This document shows positions 1 through 10,100 of a stretch of DNA of 14,098 nt, piece by piece. The notes below the pieces were generated by a model that saw nothing but the letters and a program-made list of their open reading frames with translations, ran no database searches and had not been told where the DNA came from. A program made the translations under genes and the position numbers. The first letter of the stretch is position 1. Every line of letters starts with the position of its first letter. The stretch is from an uncultured Bacteroidota bacterium (GTDB taxonomy: Bacteria > Bacteroidota > Bacteroidia > 2-12-FULL-35-15), in contig CAISYK010000424.1 of assembly GCA_903889605.1 (NCBI GenBank), forward strand, positions 1 through 14,098. Reading direction: 5' to 3'.

Positions 1-8
1 AAAATTAT

Positions 9-16
9 TATATTTG
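9..16 (+). promoter_or_regulatory. possible Bacteroidota -7 promoter element (TATATTTG)
   Basis: The octamer TATATTTG matches the Bacteroidota primary sigma-factor -7 consensus TAnnTTTG at every fixed position. The matching -33 TTG element would lie upstream of the window, so it cannot be checked. If the element is real, transcription would begin at about base 21-25. That is on top of the first ATG of the reading frame (22) and argues that translation starts further in, at 160 or 184, leaving a leader of about 135-160 bases. An octamer with four free positions in an AT-rich sequence can arise by chance. Confidence 0.35.
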
Positions 17-159
17 TCTTCATGAAAAGGGAATTTAACATATATAATACCCCATACAGCAGGCTGTTTTTATTTCTTGACTGGTCATATTCCTGTGTGA
101 TTTTTCTCTTTAGATACCTACTCCAAAAACCATTGGAACCGAAGGTTTGCATCCCGCAA

Positions 160-1410
160 ATGTCAATCCGTAAATGGGAATACATGCCCTCAGACAACAG
201 TTACTCTTCAATAGCCTTATATAGTATTATCTTACCGTTATTGTTACTGCCTGCTTTTTCTTTTTCCCAGGTTGATGTAATTAACAATGGCACCTTTATT
301 AAAAATACTAATGATTCTGTTATTATATTAGGCAATGTAACCCATGCCCTTGACGGCAAAATTACAAACGATGGTGTTTTTTATATTTCAGGCAATTGGA
401 AAAATAATAATCCTTCTGACAAAATATTTACTGCTGGAAATAACGGATGGGTGCATTTTGACAGTTCAGTCCAAACTATCAGCGGCAGCACCTTGACTCA
501 TTTCAATAATCTAAATTTGGCTGGTACTGGAATTAAACACCTTACAGGAGTTGATGTGGAAATTGAAGATACCCTTGCACTCACCAATCGTGAATTTGAA
601 ATAGGCGCTAACACTGCTTTTGTTTTGACTACCGATACCGGGGCTGTTACGCATACTGATACCAATGGGTTTGTAAGCAGCTTGGATATTGGAGGGCTTT
701 CGCGCAATACACTTTATGCAAGCCCATACTTTTTCCCTGTTGGTTCAAGCGCAGGATCTGTTCGCTACCGCCCTATTGATATTACTCCTAATGAGGTTGC
801 CGCAAATTCATTTAAGGTGAGAATGGCAAATGTTGATGCCACTACCGAAGGATTTGACCTTTCAGTAAAAGAGGCTATAGTAGGCGTTTCTAATCCGAAC
901 TTCTACCATAGAATAGAACGCACTTCCGGAGGCTCCAAAGCAGACCTTACAATTTATTATCGTGATACAGTGGATGGCGATTATGATATTGTTGCTCATT
1001 GGAAAGATCTCTCAGAGTGGAAAAATACTGGATTGGCACCGCATACAAGCCGTTATGGCTTTAGAGGCTTAACTGCAAAAGCTTTTGACGATTTCTCAGG
1101 TAACCCATTTGTATTATCTTTAAATGTTGAACTATCGTCAGAAGTTTATGTTCCGACTATATTTTCTCCGAATGGTGATGGCCACAACGATATTATGTTT
1201 GCCAGAGGAAAAGGAATTGTTGAAATTCATTTTGTAATTTACGACCGCTGGGGTGAAAAAGTATTTGAAACAGATGATATAAATACAGGATGGGACGGAA
1301 CATACAAGGGACAGCCTCTGAACTTAGGCGTATTTGTTTATTTTATTCAAGGGAAATTAAAAAACGGAGACGAAATTAAGAAAAAAGGAAATTTTACGCT
1401 ATTAAGATAG
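160..1410 (+). CDS. secreted T9SS type B sorting domain protein (gliding motility-associated C-terminal domain)
   Basis: A secreted beta-rich protein probably exported through the type IX secretion system. The reading frame is open from ATG 22, but translation from 22 gives an unconvincing N-terminus. ATG 160 gives a normal Bacteroidota signal peptide: a basic start (MSIRKWEY), the hydrophobic core ALYSIILPLLLLPAF and an SFSQ cleavage region near residue 37. ATG 184 is a second option that lacks the basic residues. Residues about 38-320 form a strand-rich passenger without catalytic motifs I recognise (FNNLNLAG, then FPVGSS...RYRPIDI). Residues about 328-416 are a textbook type B C-terminal domain: PTIFSPNGDGHND, then YDRWGEKVFET, GWDGTYKGQPLNLGVFVYF and the terminal KKGNFTLLR. 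Such domains direct export and surface retention with the help of PorP/SprF-family proteins, and the next gene encodes one. The domain call is firm. The role of the passenger is unknown, and the choice of start is moderately sure. Confidence 0.9.
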   Translation: MSIRKWEYMPSDNSYSSIALYSIILPLLLLPAFSFSQVDVINNGTFIKNTNDSVIILGNVTHALDGKITNDGVFYISGNWKNNNPSDKIFTAGNNGWVHFDSSVQTISGSTLTHFNNLNLAGTGIKHLTGVDVEIEDTLALTNREFEIGANTAFVLTTDTGAVTHTDTNGFVSSLDIGGLSRNTLYASPYFFPVGSSAGSVRYRPIDITPNEVAANSFKVRMANVDATTEGFDLSVKEAIVGVSNPNFYHRIERTSGGSKADLTIYYRDTVDGDYDIVAHWKDLSEWKNTGLAPHTSRYGFRGLTAKAFDDFSGNPFVLSLNVELSSEVYVPTIFSPNGDGHNDIMFARGKGIVEIHFVIYDRWGEKVFETDDINTGWDGTYKGQPLNLGVFVYFIQGKLKNGDEIKKKGNFTLLR

Positions 1411-1429
1411 TATTCCCTATTTTCCCTAA

Positions 1430-1459
1430 GAGGAGGAGAAGGAGAAAAATACAATGTAA
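1430..1459 (+). promoter_or_regulatory. purine-rich Shine-Dalgarno-like tract followed by an ATG-TAA start-stop pair
   Basis: The gap between the first two genes holds the tract GAGGAGGAGAAGGAG (1430-1444). Nine bases after its last GGAG comes ATG (1454-1456), directly followed by the stop TAA (1457-1459). The spacing is ideal for a ribosome-binding site, yet the only codon it would serve is a start-stop pair. The real start of the next gene, at 1481, has no comparable tract. Bacteroidota rarely depend on Shine-Dalgarno pairing. This may be a ribosome stand-by or stalling site, or chance. A weak hairpin with the preceding TTTTCCC is possible. Confidence 0.3.
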
Positions 1460-1480
1460 AATCCAAGCACCACCAAGACA

Positions 1481-2566
1481 ATGAAAAAAACATACTTTAT
1501 TTGTATTGCCTTTTACACATTGTTCTGCATCCTTTTTAGTGGCGCAGACCGGGCTTTCGCGCAGGACATTCATTTTTCTCAGTATTCAATGACTCCTTTG
1601 ATGCTTAATCCTGCATATACAGGCATTGACAGAGGTGATCACAGGGCTTTTATTAATTATAAAAATCAATGGTTAGGTATGGCTGAAAAGGGAGCAGCTT
1701 ACAGAACCTCTTCCTTCTCTTATGATACTCATTTGTTTGCTAAAAAGTTTTCTGCCGGGTATGTTGGCGCCGGAATTAATGCTTTTAAAGATGTAGCTGG
1801 CGATTTAAAATTAGGCACCAGCCAGCTGAATATTTCCATTGCCGGAATTGTTTATGTGACCAGCAGCCAGGCGGTTTCAGGCGGTATACAAGGCGGGTAT
1901 GTTCAGAAAAGCATCTCTACTGATGGTATGCAGTGGGACAGCCAATATGATAATGAAACCGGTGCATACAACGCGTCTTTGCCTACCAATGATGTTATTT
2001 CTATACCTCCTTACCACTTTGGTGATTTTTCAGCAGGACTAGCATGGAATTACCTTGAAAATAGAACATCTGCAGCAGGGGATAATCAGTTAAAGGTAAA
2101 TTTTGGAATTGCAGCATTTCATATCAACCGGCCGAAGCAAAAATTAGATCCTTACGCTTCAACCATTACCGACAATCTATATTCAAAATTTGTTATTCAC
2201 GGTGATGCTCATATAGGTATTGCTAATACCAATTATGGTATTATGCCGTCAGTAGTATTATTTAAGCAAGGCAAATGTTATGAGTTGGACCTTGGCGCAA
2301 TGGTACGCTGGACTTTAAAAGCGAAATCAAGATATACAGGATATGTTCAGGGAATGGCTTTATCCATGGGAGCGCAGTATCGTACGAATGACGCAGTAAT
2401 TCCTATGCTGTTGTTTGAATATTCTAATTATGCCGTAGGTCTTAGCTATGACATTAATACTTCATCATTAGCAAAAGGAACAAGAGGTAAAGGCGGATTT
2501 GAAATTTCATTGAGATTTCTTACTCCTAATCCTTTTAACCATTCTTCTGCTAGATTATTAGACTAA
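1481..2566 (+). CDS. PorP/SprF family type IX secretion outer-membrane protein
   Basis: An outer-membrane beta-barrel protein of the PorP/SprF family, which in Bacteroidota takes part in type IX secretion. SprF-like members are needed for export or surface attachment of type B C-terminal domain cargo. The 361-residue product starts with a clear signal peptide (MKKTYFICIAF..., cleavage after AFAQ, about residue 28). The family signature follows immediately: QDIHFSQY, then PLMLNPAYTG and INYKNQW. The rest is alternating-strand barrel sequence with family features such as GIAAFHINRP, and it ends near the typical ISLRF strand of a barrel C-terminus. Length is close to or slightly above the usual range for the family. 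It lies 70 bases after a type B cargo gene and 4 bases before a PD40/OmpA gene, so co-transcription is very likely. Which cargo it serves (the upstream protein, the giant repeat protein, or both) is inference. Confidence 0.94.
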   Translation: MKKTYFICIAFYTLFCILFSGADRAFAQDIHFSQYSMTPLMLNPAYTGIDRGDHRAFINYKNQWLGMAEKGAAYRTSSFSYDTHLFAKKFSAGYVGAGINAFKDVAGDLKLGTSQLNISIAGIVYVTSSQAVSGGIQGGYVQKSISTDGMQWDSQYDNETGAYNASLPTNDVISIPPYHFGDFSAGLAWNYLENRTSAAGDNQLKVNFGIAAFHINRPKQKLDPYASTITDNLYSKFVIHGDAHIGIANTNYGIMPSVVLFKQGKCYELDLGAMVRWTLKAKSRYTGYVQGMALSMGAQYRTNDAVIPMLLFEYSNYAVGLSYDINTSSLAKGTRGKGGFEISLRFLTPNPFNHSSARLLD

Positions 2567-2570
2567 CATA

Positions 2571-4097
2571 ATGCAAATAAAAACATTTATTTTACCATTA
2601 GTACTGGTGATTACTTTTCAAGCTATTAGCCAGAATAAGGAAAATTTGCCAAAACAGACTATTACAAACGTGGGCAAAGCTATAAATTCGCCTTTTGATG
2701 AATACGCACCGGTTATTTCGGCTGATGGATTGATGATGATATATACGTCAAGGCGTCCTATACTTAAAGACGACATTGAAAAAAACGTTATGGGAATGGA
2801 AAATATTTATGTTTCTTATTACGACGATATGACTTGGAAATGGAGCGAAGCAAAAATGCTGGGAGAAACTATAAATCAAAAATGGAAAAATAATTCCGCA
2901 ATAGCTCTATCTAATGATGGACAGCGAATGTTGATTTATAGAGGCGATCCTGACGGGAATATATACGAATCTGATTTAATGGGGGATGAATGGTCTGAAC
3001 CAATTAAACTGCCTGCACCAATTAATTCAAGATTTCATGAATCATCAGCAAGTATTTCGCCGGATGGACGTACTATTTATTTTGTAAGCAACCGCAAGGG
3101 GGGAGAAGGCGGTGGTGATATATGGGTTTGTCATCAGGAAATAAAAGGCTGGGGAAAAGCAGAGAATCTTGGTCCGGTTATAAATTCACCGAAGAATGAA
3201 GAAGGTGTTTTCATTCATCCTGATGGAAAAACACTTTATTTTAGTTCAAAAGGACATAACAGCATTGGAGGATATGATATTTTTAAATCAGTATTTGAAA
3301 ATGGGAGTTGGGGCACACCGGTAAGTTTGGGTGATACCATTAATACGCCCGAGGATGATTTGTATTTCAGCCTTACAGCATATGGGAAAACAGGTTATTT
3401 TGCTTCAGTACGGCCTGATGGCCTTGGGAACAAAGATATTTACGAAATAAATTTTAAAACTAGAAGTGATACTAGACTTACTTTATTTAAAGGAATCGTT
3501 ATTGATTTTGATTCGTTTGACCCTTTGGGTGCAGATATAGATATAATTGATAATGATAAAAATCTAGTTATTGCCAACGTGAAATCAAATAGTGTAACAG
3601 GAAAATACCTTGTTTCTCTTCCTGCGGGTAAAAATTATGGGATAGCCATAAAAAAGAAAGGATATTTGTTTTATTCCGAAAACTTTGATATACCGCTTTC
3701 GGCGGCTTATAAAGAAATTCGTAAGACTATTCCATTACAAAAATTTATTGTTGGTAGTAAAATAGCTCTAAAAAATATTTTCTATGATTACGGCAAACCT
3801 ACATTGCGCCCTGAATCAATTTCGGAACTTAATCGTTTAGTAAAATTGTTGAATTTAAATACAGACATTAAAATTGAGATAGCCAGCTATACTGACAGCC
3901 AGGGCTCAGATGAATATAATTACACCCTCTCGCAGGCAAGATCACAGGCTGTTGTGGATTACCTTTTTGCCTCCGGAATCAGCAGGGATATGCTCGTGGC
4001 GAAAGGGTATGGTGAATTAAATCCGATCGCCAGCAATGAGACTGATGAAGGAAGACAAATGAACCGCAGAACTGAGATAAAGATTTTAGAGCAATAA
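2571..4097 (+). CDS. PD40 beta-propeller repeat / OmpA-like peptidoglycan-binding protein
   Basis: A periplasmic or outer-membrane protein that probably ties a surface or secretion complex to the cell wall. The 508-residue product begins with a signal peptide (MQIKTFILPLVLVITFQAISQ). Residues about 38-295 carry several PD40/WD40-like propeller blades, seen as repeated SPDG/HPDG-type turns followed by IYF or LYF strands and GG.DI(W/F) ends (for example SISPDGRTIYF and IHPDGKTLYF). Residues about 303-372 look like a carboxypeptidase-regulatory-like beta sandwich (LFKGIVIDFDS...AIKKKGYLFYS). Residues about 400-508 are an OmpA C-terminal domain: IFYDYGKPTLRPES, YTDSQGSDEYN, then LSQARSQAVVDYL, KGYGE and NRRTEI, keeping the Asp and Arg used for peptidoglycan binding. 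The order resembles the T9SS protein PorE, but I see no N-terminal TPR segment. It starts 4 bases after the previous stop, so translation is probably coupled. Confidence 0.94.
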   Translation: MQIKTFILPLVLVITFQAISQNKENLPKQTITNVGKAINSPFDEYAPVISADGLMMIYTSRRPILKDDIEKNVMGMENIYVSYYDDMTWKWSEAKMLGETINQKWKNNSAIALSNDGQRMLIYRGDPDGNIYESDLMGDEWSEPIKLPAPINSRFHESSASISPDGRTIYFVSNRKGGEGGGDIWVCHQEIKGWGKAENLGPVINSPKNEEGVFIHPDGKTLYFSSKGHNSIGGYDIFKSVFENGSWGTPVSLGDTINTPEDDLYFSLTAYGKTGYFASVRPDGLGNKDIYEINFKTRSDTRLTLFKGIVIDFDSFDPLGADIDIIDNDKNLVIANVKSNSVTGKYLVSLPAGKNYGIAIKKKGYLFYSENFDIPLSAAYKEIRKTIPLQKFIVGSKIALKNIFYDYGKPTLRPESISELNRLVKLLNLNTDIKIEIASYTDSQGSDEYNYTLSQARSQAVVDYLFASGISRDMLVAKGYGELNPIASNETDEGRQMNRRTEIKILEQ

Positions 4098-4138
4098 AAA
4101 AATATAAATTATTTAAGATTGATTATAAAGATATATTT

Positions 4139-7100
4139 ATGAAACAATATAATTACCCTAAAATTATGAAAGCAAAATACATTATTGCAGCAATCACCCT
4201 TACCATAATGTTTTTCTCTTCTTTTCTATGGGAAGGTTCTGGGATATACTCTCAAAATAATATGGGTATCGGAACTCTAAATCCGCATCCAAGTTCACTC
4301 CTTGACTTGACAGCTCTTGATAAAGGTCTATTAATTCCAAGGATGACTGTTGTTCAGCGTAATGCAATCGCATCACCGGCAACCGGATTGCTGATTTATA
4401 ATACAGATTGTAATGTTTTTAACTATTGGAATGGTACGACTTGGGGCTCTGTTGATGGTCTTCATATATCCAGTACTATTGGCGGAATTATTGATGCCTG
4501 CAAGAATTCTACAGGGATCCCTTATTCTATCCAAACCGTTTCGGGTGCCAATCCTACTGGTTATCATTGGACGGTGCCTCCCGGTTCTACTATAGCTAGC
4601 GGACAAGGAACCACAAGCATCACTGTTAATTTTGGGACTCTGGATGGCAATGTCTGCGTAACAGCTTCAAATACCTGCGAAACCAGCGACACTTTATGTT
4701 TACCAATTCGACTTTCCTCCGCTTCTGTTTCTCCGGTAGCACTTCCTGCTTCCGATTTTACATGTACTTCCTTTAATGCTAATTGGGGAGTAACTTCAGG
4801 TGCCACAACTTACCTTTTAGATGTTGCCACTGATGCTGCATTCACTCTGCCTGTGGGTATTTACAACAGTTATAATGTTGGCACCGTAACTTCTTACGCT
4901 GTAATCGGTTTACTTCCAAGTACTACATATTATTACAGAGTCCGTGCAGTAAATGACTGTGATATCAGTTTAAATTCCAATACTATCATTGTCAGCACTA
5001 CTGCTCCGGTTTCTCCTACAGCAACAGCACCCTCCAACTTTACATGTACCTCAGCGAATGCCAATTGGGGGGCATCGGCTGGAGCAACCACTTATTTTTT
5101 AGAAGTATCTTCCACCCCATTATTCAGCAGCGGTACATTTGTAACCGGATACAATAATGTGAACGTAAACAATGTAACGACTTATAATATAATCGGGCTT
5201 ACTATAAATACCAATTATTATTACAGAGTAAGGGCTGGTAACGGATGCGACACCAGCTTGTTTTCCAATACAATTTTAGTTAGTACTTCTGCTCCTGTTG
5301 CTCCGACTGCAACTCCTGCTTCCAACTTTACTTGTACATCTATGAATGCAAACTGGGGTGCATCATCAGGTGCCACTTCCTATTTTTTAGATGTTGCCAC
5401 GGATGCTGCATTCACTTCGTTTGTTTCTGGTTATTCAAATTTGATTGTAAACAATGTAACCACCTATAATGTAACTAATCTAACAGCAAACACGACTTAT
5501 TATTACCGTGTACGTGCCGACAACGGCTGCAGCACCAGTTCAAATTCCAATACTATAACCTTTGGAACTACAGCACCAGTTTCTCCAACTGCAACACCCG
5601 CTGATAACTTTACCTGGACCTCCATGAATGCAAACTGGGGTGCCGTTTCAGGAGCGAGCAACTATTTTTTAGATGTTGCAACTGATGCAGCATTCTCGGC
5701 AATAGTGACCGGCTATAACAATTTGAATGTAGGCAACGTAACTACTTATAATATAGTTGGGCTGGTGGCAAACACAACATATTATTACAGAGTACGTGCC
5801 GACAATGGCTGCAGCATCAGTTTAAATTCCAATACTATAAGCATTGGAACCACTGCTCCTATTTCTCCAACAGCAACACCTGCTGATAACTTTACCTGTA
5901 CTTCCATGAATGCAAATTGGGGGGCTGTACCAAGCGCCAATATATACTATTTAGATGTTGCTGCAGATGCTGCTTTTACCGCTTTTGTTAGCGGTTACAG
6001 CAATTTGAATGTCGGCAATGTAACTACATATAATATAATTGGGTTAACCGCAAATACTACCTATTATTACAGGGTACGTGCCGACAATGGCTGCAGCATT
6101 AGTTTAAATTCAAATACAATAAGCATTGGAACTACTGCTCCTATTTCTCCGACAGCAACCGCAGCTTCCAATTTTACCTGTACTTCCATGAATGCAAATT
6201 GGGGAGCAGTGGTTGGTGCTACTTTATACTATTTAGATGTTGCAACCGATGCTGCATTTACTGCATTTGTAACTGGGTACAGCAACCTTAATGTAAGTAA
6301 CGTAACCACTTATAATATTACAGGATTAATTGCAAACACTACTTATTTTTACCGTGTAAGAGCTGATAATGGCTGCAGCATAAGTTTAAATTCCAATACA
6401 GTTAGCATTGGTACGACAGCTCCGATTTCTCCGACAGCAACAGCTGCTTCCAATTTTACCTGTACTACAATGAATGCAAACTGGGGCGCTGTTCCAGGGG
6501 CAACTACTTATTTTTTAGACGTAGCAACCGATGCATCATTCACTTCAATTTTACCATCTTACAGTAATTTGAATGTTGGCAATGTAACTACATATAATGT
6601 AACTGGCTTAATTGCAAATACAACTTATCATTACCGTATACGTGCCGACAATGGCTGCAGCACCAGTTTAAATTCCAATACAATAAGCATTGGTACTACC
6701 GCTCCGATTTCGCCCACTGCAACAAATGCTTCAAACTTCACCTGTACATCTATGAATGCAAATTGGGGTGCCGTTCCAGGTGCAACCACTTACTTCCTTG
6801 ATGTTGCAACGGATGCTTCTTTCACTTCAATTTTACCAGCTTACAGTAATTTGAATGTTGGAAATGTTACTACTTATAATGTAACAGGCTTGGTGGCAAA
6901 CACAGTTTACCATTACCGTATACGAGCAGACAACGGCTGCAGTACCAGTTTGAATTCCAACACAATTACAGTTGGCACTACTCCTCCTATTTCGCCTACT
7001 GCAACATCGGCTTCAAATTTTACCTGTACTTCAATGAATGCAAACTGGGGAGCAGTTTCTGGTGCTATCACTTATTTTTTAGATGTAGCTACTGATGCTT

Positions 7101-10100
7101 CCTTCACAACCTTCGTCACAGGTTACAGCAATCTTAATGTTGGAAACGTAACCACATATAATATTACCGGCCTGATTCCAAATACCATTTATCATTATCG
7201 ACTGCGTGCAGATAATGGCTGCAGCATTAGTTTAAATTCCAATACGGTAAGCATTGGAACTACTCCTCCTATTTCTCCAACAGCAACTTCAGCTGATAAT
7301 TTTACTTGTACTTCTTTGAATGCGAATTGGGGTGCAGTTTCTGCTGCAACACAATACTTTTTAGATGTCGCTACTGATGCTTCATTCACTGCATTTGTTG
7401 CTGGTTATAGTAATTTAAACGTAGGTAACGTAACTACCTATAATGTAATTGGTTTAACCGCCAACACCACTTATTATTACCGTGTTCGTGCTGATAATGG
7501 ATGTCTTATCAGTTTAAATTCCAATACAATAACTGTTGCTACTTCCCCTCCGATTTCTCCAACAGCTACATCTGCTTCCAACTTTACCTGTACTTCCATG
7601 AATGCAAATTGGGGGGCGGTTTCAGGTGCGATAACATACTTTATAGATGTTGCTACAGATGCAGCATTCACAACCTTCGTTACTGGTTATAACAATCTTC
7701 TTGTTGGAAACGTAACTACATATAATGTAACTGGCTTAGTTGCAAATACCACTTATCATTACCGTATACGTGCAAATAATGGCTGCAGCACAAGTTTAAA
7801 TTCTAATACTATTAGCGTCGGCACAACTGCCCCTATATCTCCAACTGCAACGGCAGCATCGAATTTTACCTGTACTTCAATGAATGCAAACTGGGGTGCC
7901 GTTTCAGGTGCAACTCAGTATTTTATTGATGTAGCTGCCGATGCTGCATTTACTGCAATGGTACCAGGGTACAATAATTTAAATGCAGGCTTTGTTACAA
8001 CTTATAATGTAACCGGTTTAACCCCTAATACATCTTATTTTTACCGCGTGCGTGCTGACAATGGCTGTCTGATCAGTTTAAATTCAAATACAATAACTGT
8101 GGCGACAACAGCACCTGTTTCTCCAACAGCAACACCCGCTTCTAACTTTACATGTACTTCCATGAATGCTAATTGGGGCGCCGTTTCTGGTTCATCCAAC
8201 TATTTATTAGACGTTTCAACAAGTGCTTCATTCACAACATTCGTTACAGGATACAATAACCTTAATGTTGGTAACGTAACCACATATAACGTAACAGGCT
8301 TAACTCCAAATACCACTTATCATTATCGTGTCCGTGCAGATAATGGCTGCAGCATTAGTTTGAATTCAAATACAGTAACAGTTGGCACAACAGCTCCTCT
8401 TTCTCCAACCGCAACAGCTGCTTCCAATTTTACATGTACTTCAATGAATGCAAACTGGGGGGCAGTTTCTGGTGCAACCACCTATTTATTAGATGTTGCA
8501 ACTGACGCTGCATTTACTGCATTTGTGACCGGTTACAGCAATTTGAATACAGGCAATGTAACTACATATAATATAACAGGTTTAATAGCCAACACTACTT
8601 ATTATTACAGAATACGTGCTGACAACGGCTGCAGCATCAGTTTAAATTCCAATACAATAACAGTCGGCACCACGGCTCCGATTGCTCCCGCTGCTTCACC
8701 AGCAGATAACTTTACCTGTACTTCGATGAATGCTAATTGGGGCGCGGTTCCAGGTGCAACAGCATATTTTTTAGATGTATCCACAAGTTCAACATTTGCA
8801 ACATTTGTTGGAACTTACAGCAATTTGAATGTCGGCACAGCAACGACTTATAATATTACTGGGTTAATTGCAAACACAACATATTATTATCGTATACGTG
8901 CAAGCAACGGCTGCAGTACCAGCTTAAATTCGAATACAATCACCGTAGGTACAACCGCTCCAATTGCTCCTGCAGCAACAGCAGCATCAAACTTTACCTG
9001 TACTTCAATGAATGCAAATTGGGGGGCAGTTGCTGGTGTGACTATTTACTACTTAGATGTTGCAACTGATGCCGCATTTACTTCATTTGTAACGGGCTAC
9101 AGTAATTTGAACGTTGCCAATGTGACAACTTATAATATAACTGGTTTAATTCCAAATACAACATATTATTACCGTGTACGTGCAAGTAACGGCTGCAGTA
9201 CAAGTTTAAATTCCAATACAATCACCGTAGGTACAACAGCTCCAATTGCTCCTACAGCAACAGGCGCTGATAACTTTACATGTACTTCCATGAATGGGAA
9301 TTGGGGGGCAGTTTCAGGTGCAACAGCTTATTTTTTAGATGTATCCACTAGTTCAACATTCGCAACATTTGTGGGTACTTACAGCAATTTGAACGTAGGC
9401 AGTGCAACAACTTATAATATTACAGGTTTAATTGCAAACACCACATATTATTACCGTATTCGTGCAAGCAATGGCTGCAGTACAAGTTTAAATTCTAATA
9501 CAATCACTGTTGGTACAACAGCTCCAATTGCTCCTGCGGCGTCTACAGCATCTAACTTTACCTGTACTTCCATGAATGCAAACTGGGGTGCAGTTGCTGG
9601 TGCGACTATTTACTATTTAGATATAGCAACCGATGCAGTATTTACTGCTTTTGTAACCGGTTACACTAATTTGAACGTAGCCAACGTAACGACTTATAAC
9701 GTAACTGGGTTAATTGCAAACACCACTTATTTTTACCGTGTACGTGCAAGTAACGGCTGCAGTACCAGTTTAAATTCCAATACAATCACCGTAGGTACGA
9801 CAGCTCCAATTGCTCCGACAGCAACAGGTGCTGATAACTTTACCTGCACATCGATGAACGCGAATTGGGGTGCAGTTTCAGGTGCAACAGCATATTTTAT
9901 AGATGTATCTACAAGTTCAACATTCGCAACATTTGTTGGAACATACAGCAATTTGAATGTTGGCAGTGCAACTACTGAAAATATTACAGGTTTAACACCT
10001 AATACAACATATTATTATCGTATACGTGCAAGTAATGGCTGCAGCACCAGTTTAAATTCCAATACAATCACTGTAGGTACAACAGCTCCAATTGCTCCGG

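Noticed and set aside
22..159. N-terminal extension of the first protein from ATG 22
   Set aside because: The 46 residues look like translated leader (hydrophobic and mixed, with no continuous link to the signal peptide), and the possible promoter at 9-16 leaves no room for a leader before ATG 22.
498..707. Reverse-strand frame of 69 codons inside the first gene
   Set aside because: It is antisense to a well-supported gene and has no recognisable features.
4098..4138. Terminator between the PD40/OmpA gene and the giant gene
   Set aside because: The 41 bases are AT-rich with an A-run but show no GC-rich stem or following T-run, so read-through is more likely.
4132..4139. TATATTTA as a -7 promoter element for the giant gene
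   Set aside because: It misses the final G of TAnnTTTG and overlaps the first ATG; the only nearby TTG (4119-4121) is much too close for a -33 element. It would only make sense if 4166 were the start.
4200..4806. Overlapping short frames on both strands (4200-4382, 4373-4606, 4413-4595) near the start of the giant gene
   Set aside because: All lie inside the frame encoding the signal peptide, the GLLIPRM module and the PKD-like domain, which explain the sequence better.
7195..7671. Reverse-strand open frames of about 64 codons at 7195-7389 and 7477-7671 (similar ones at 4564-4806 and 9733-9951)
   Set aside because: The first two are offset by exactly 282 bp, and all lie at the same phase of the FN3 unit; they are antisense shadows of the repeat, with no signal of their own.
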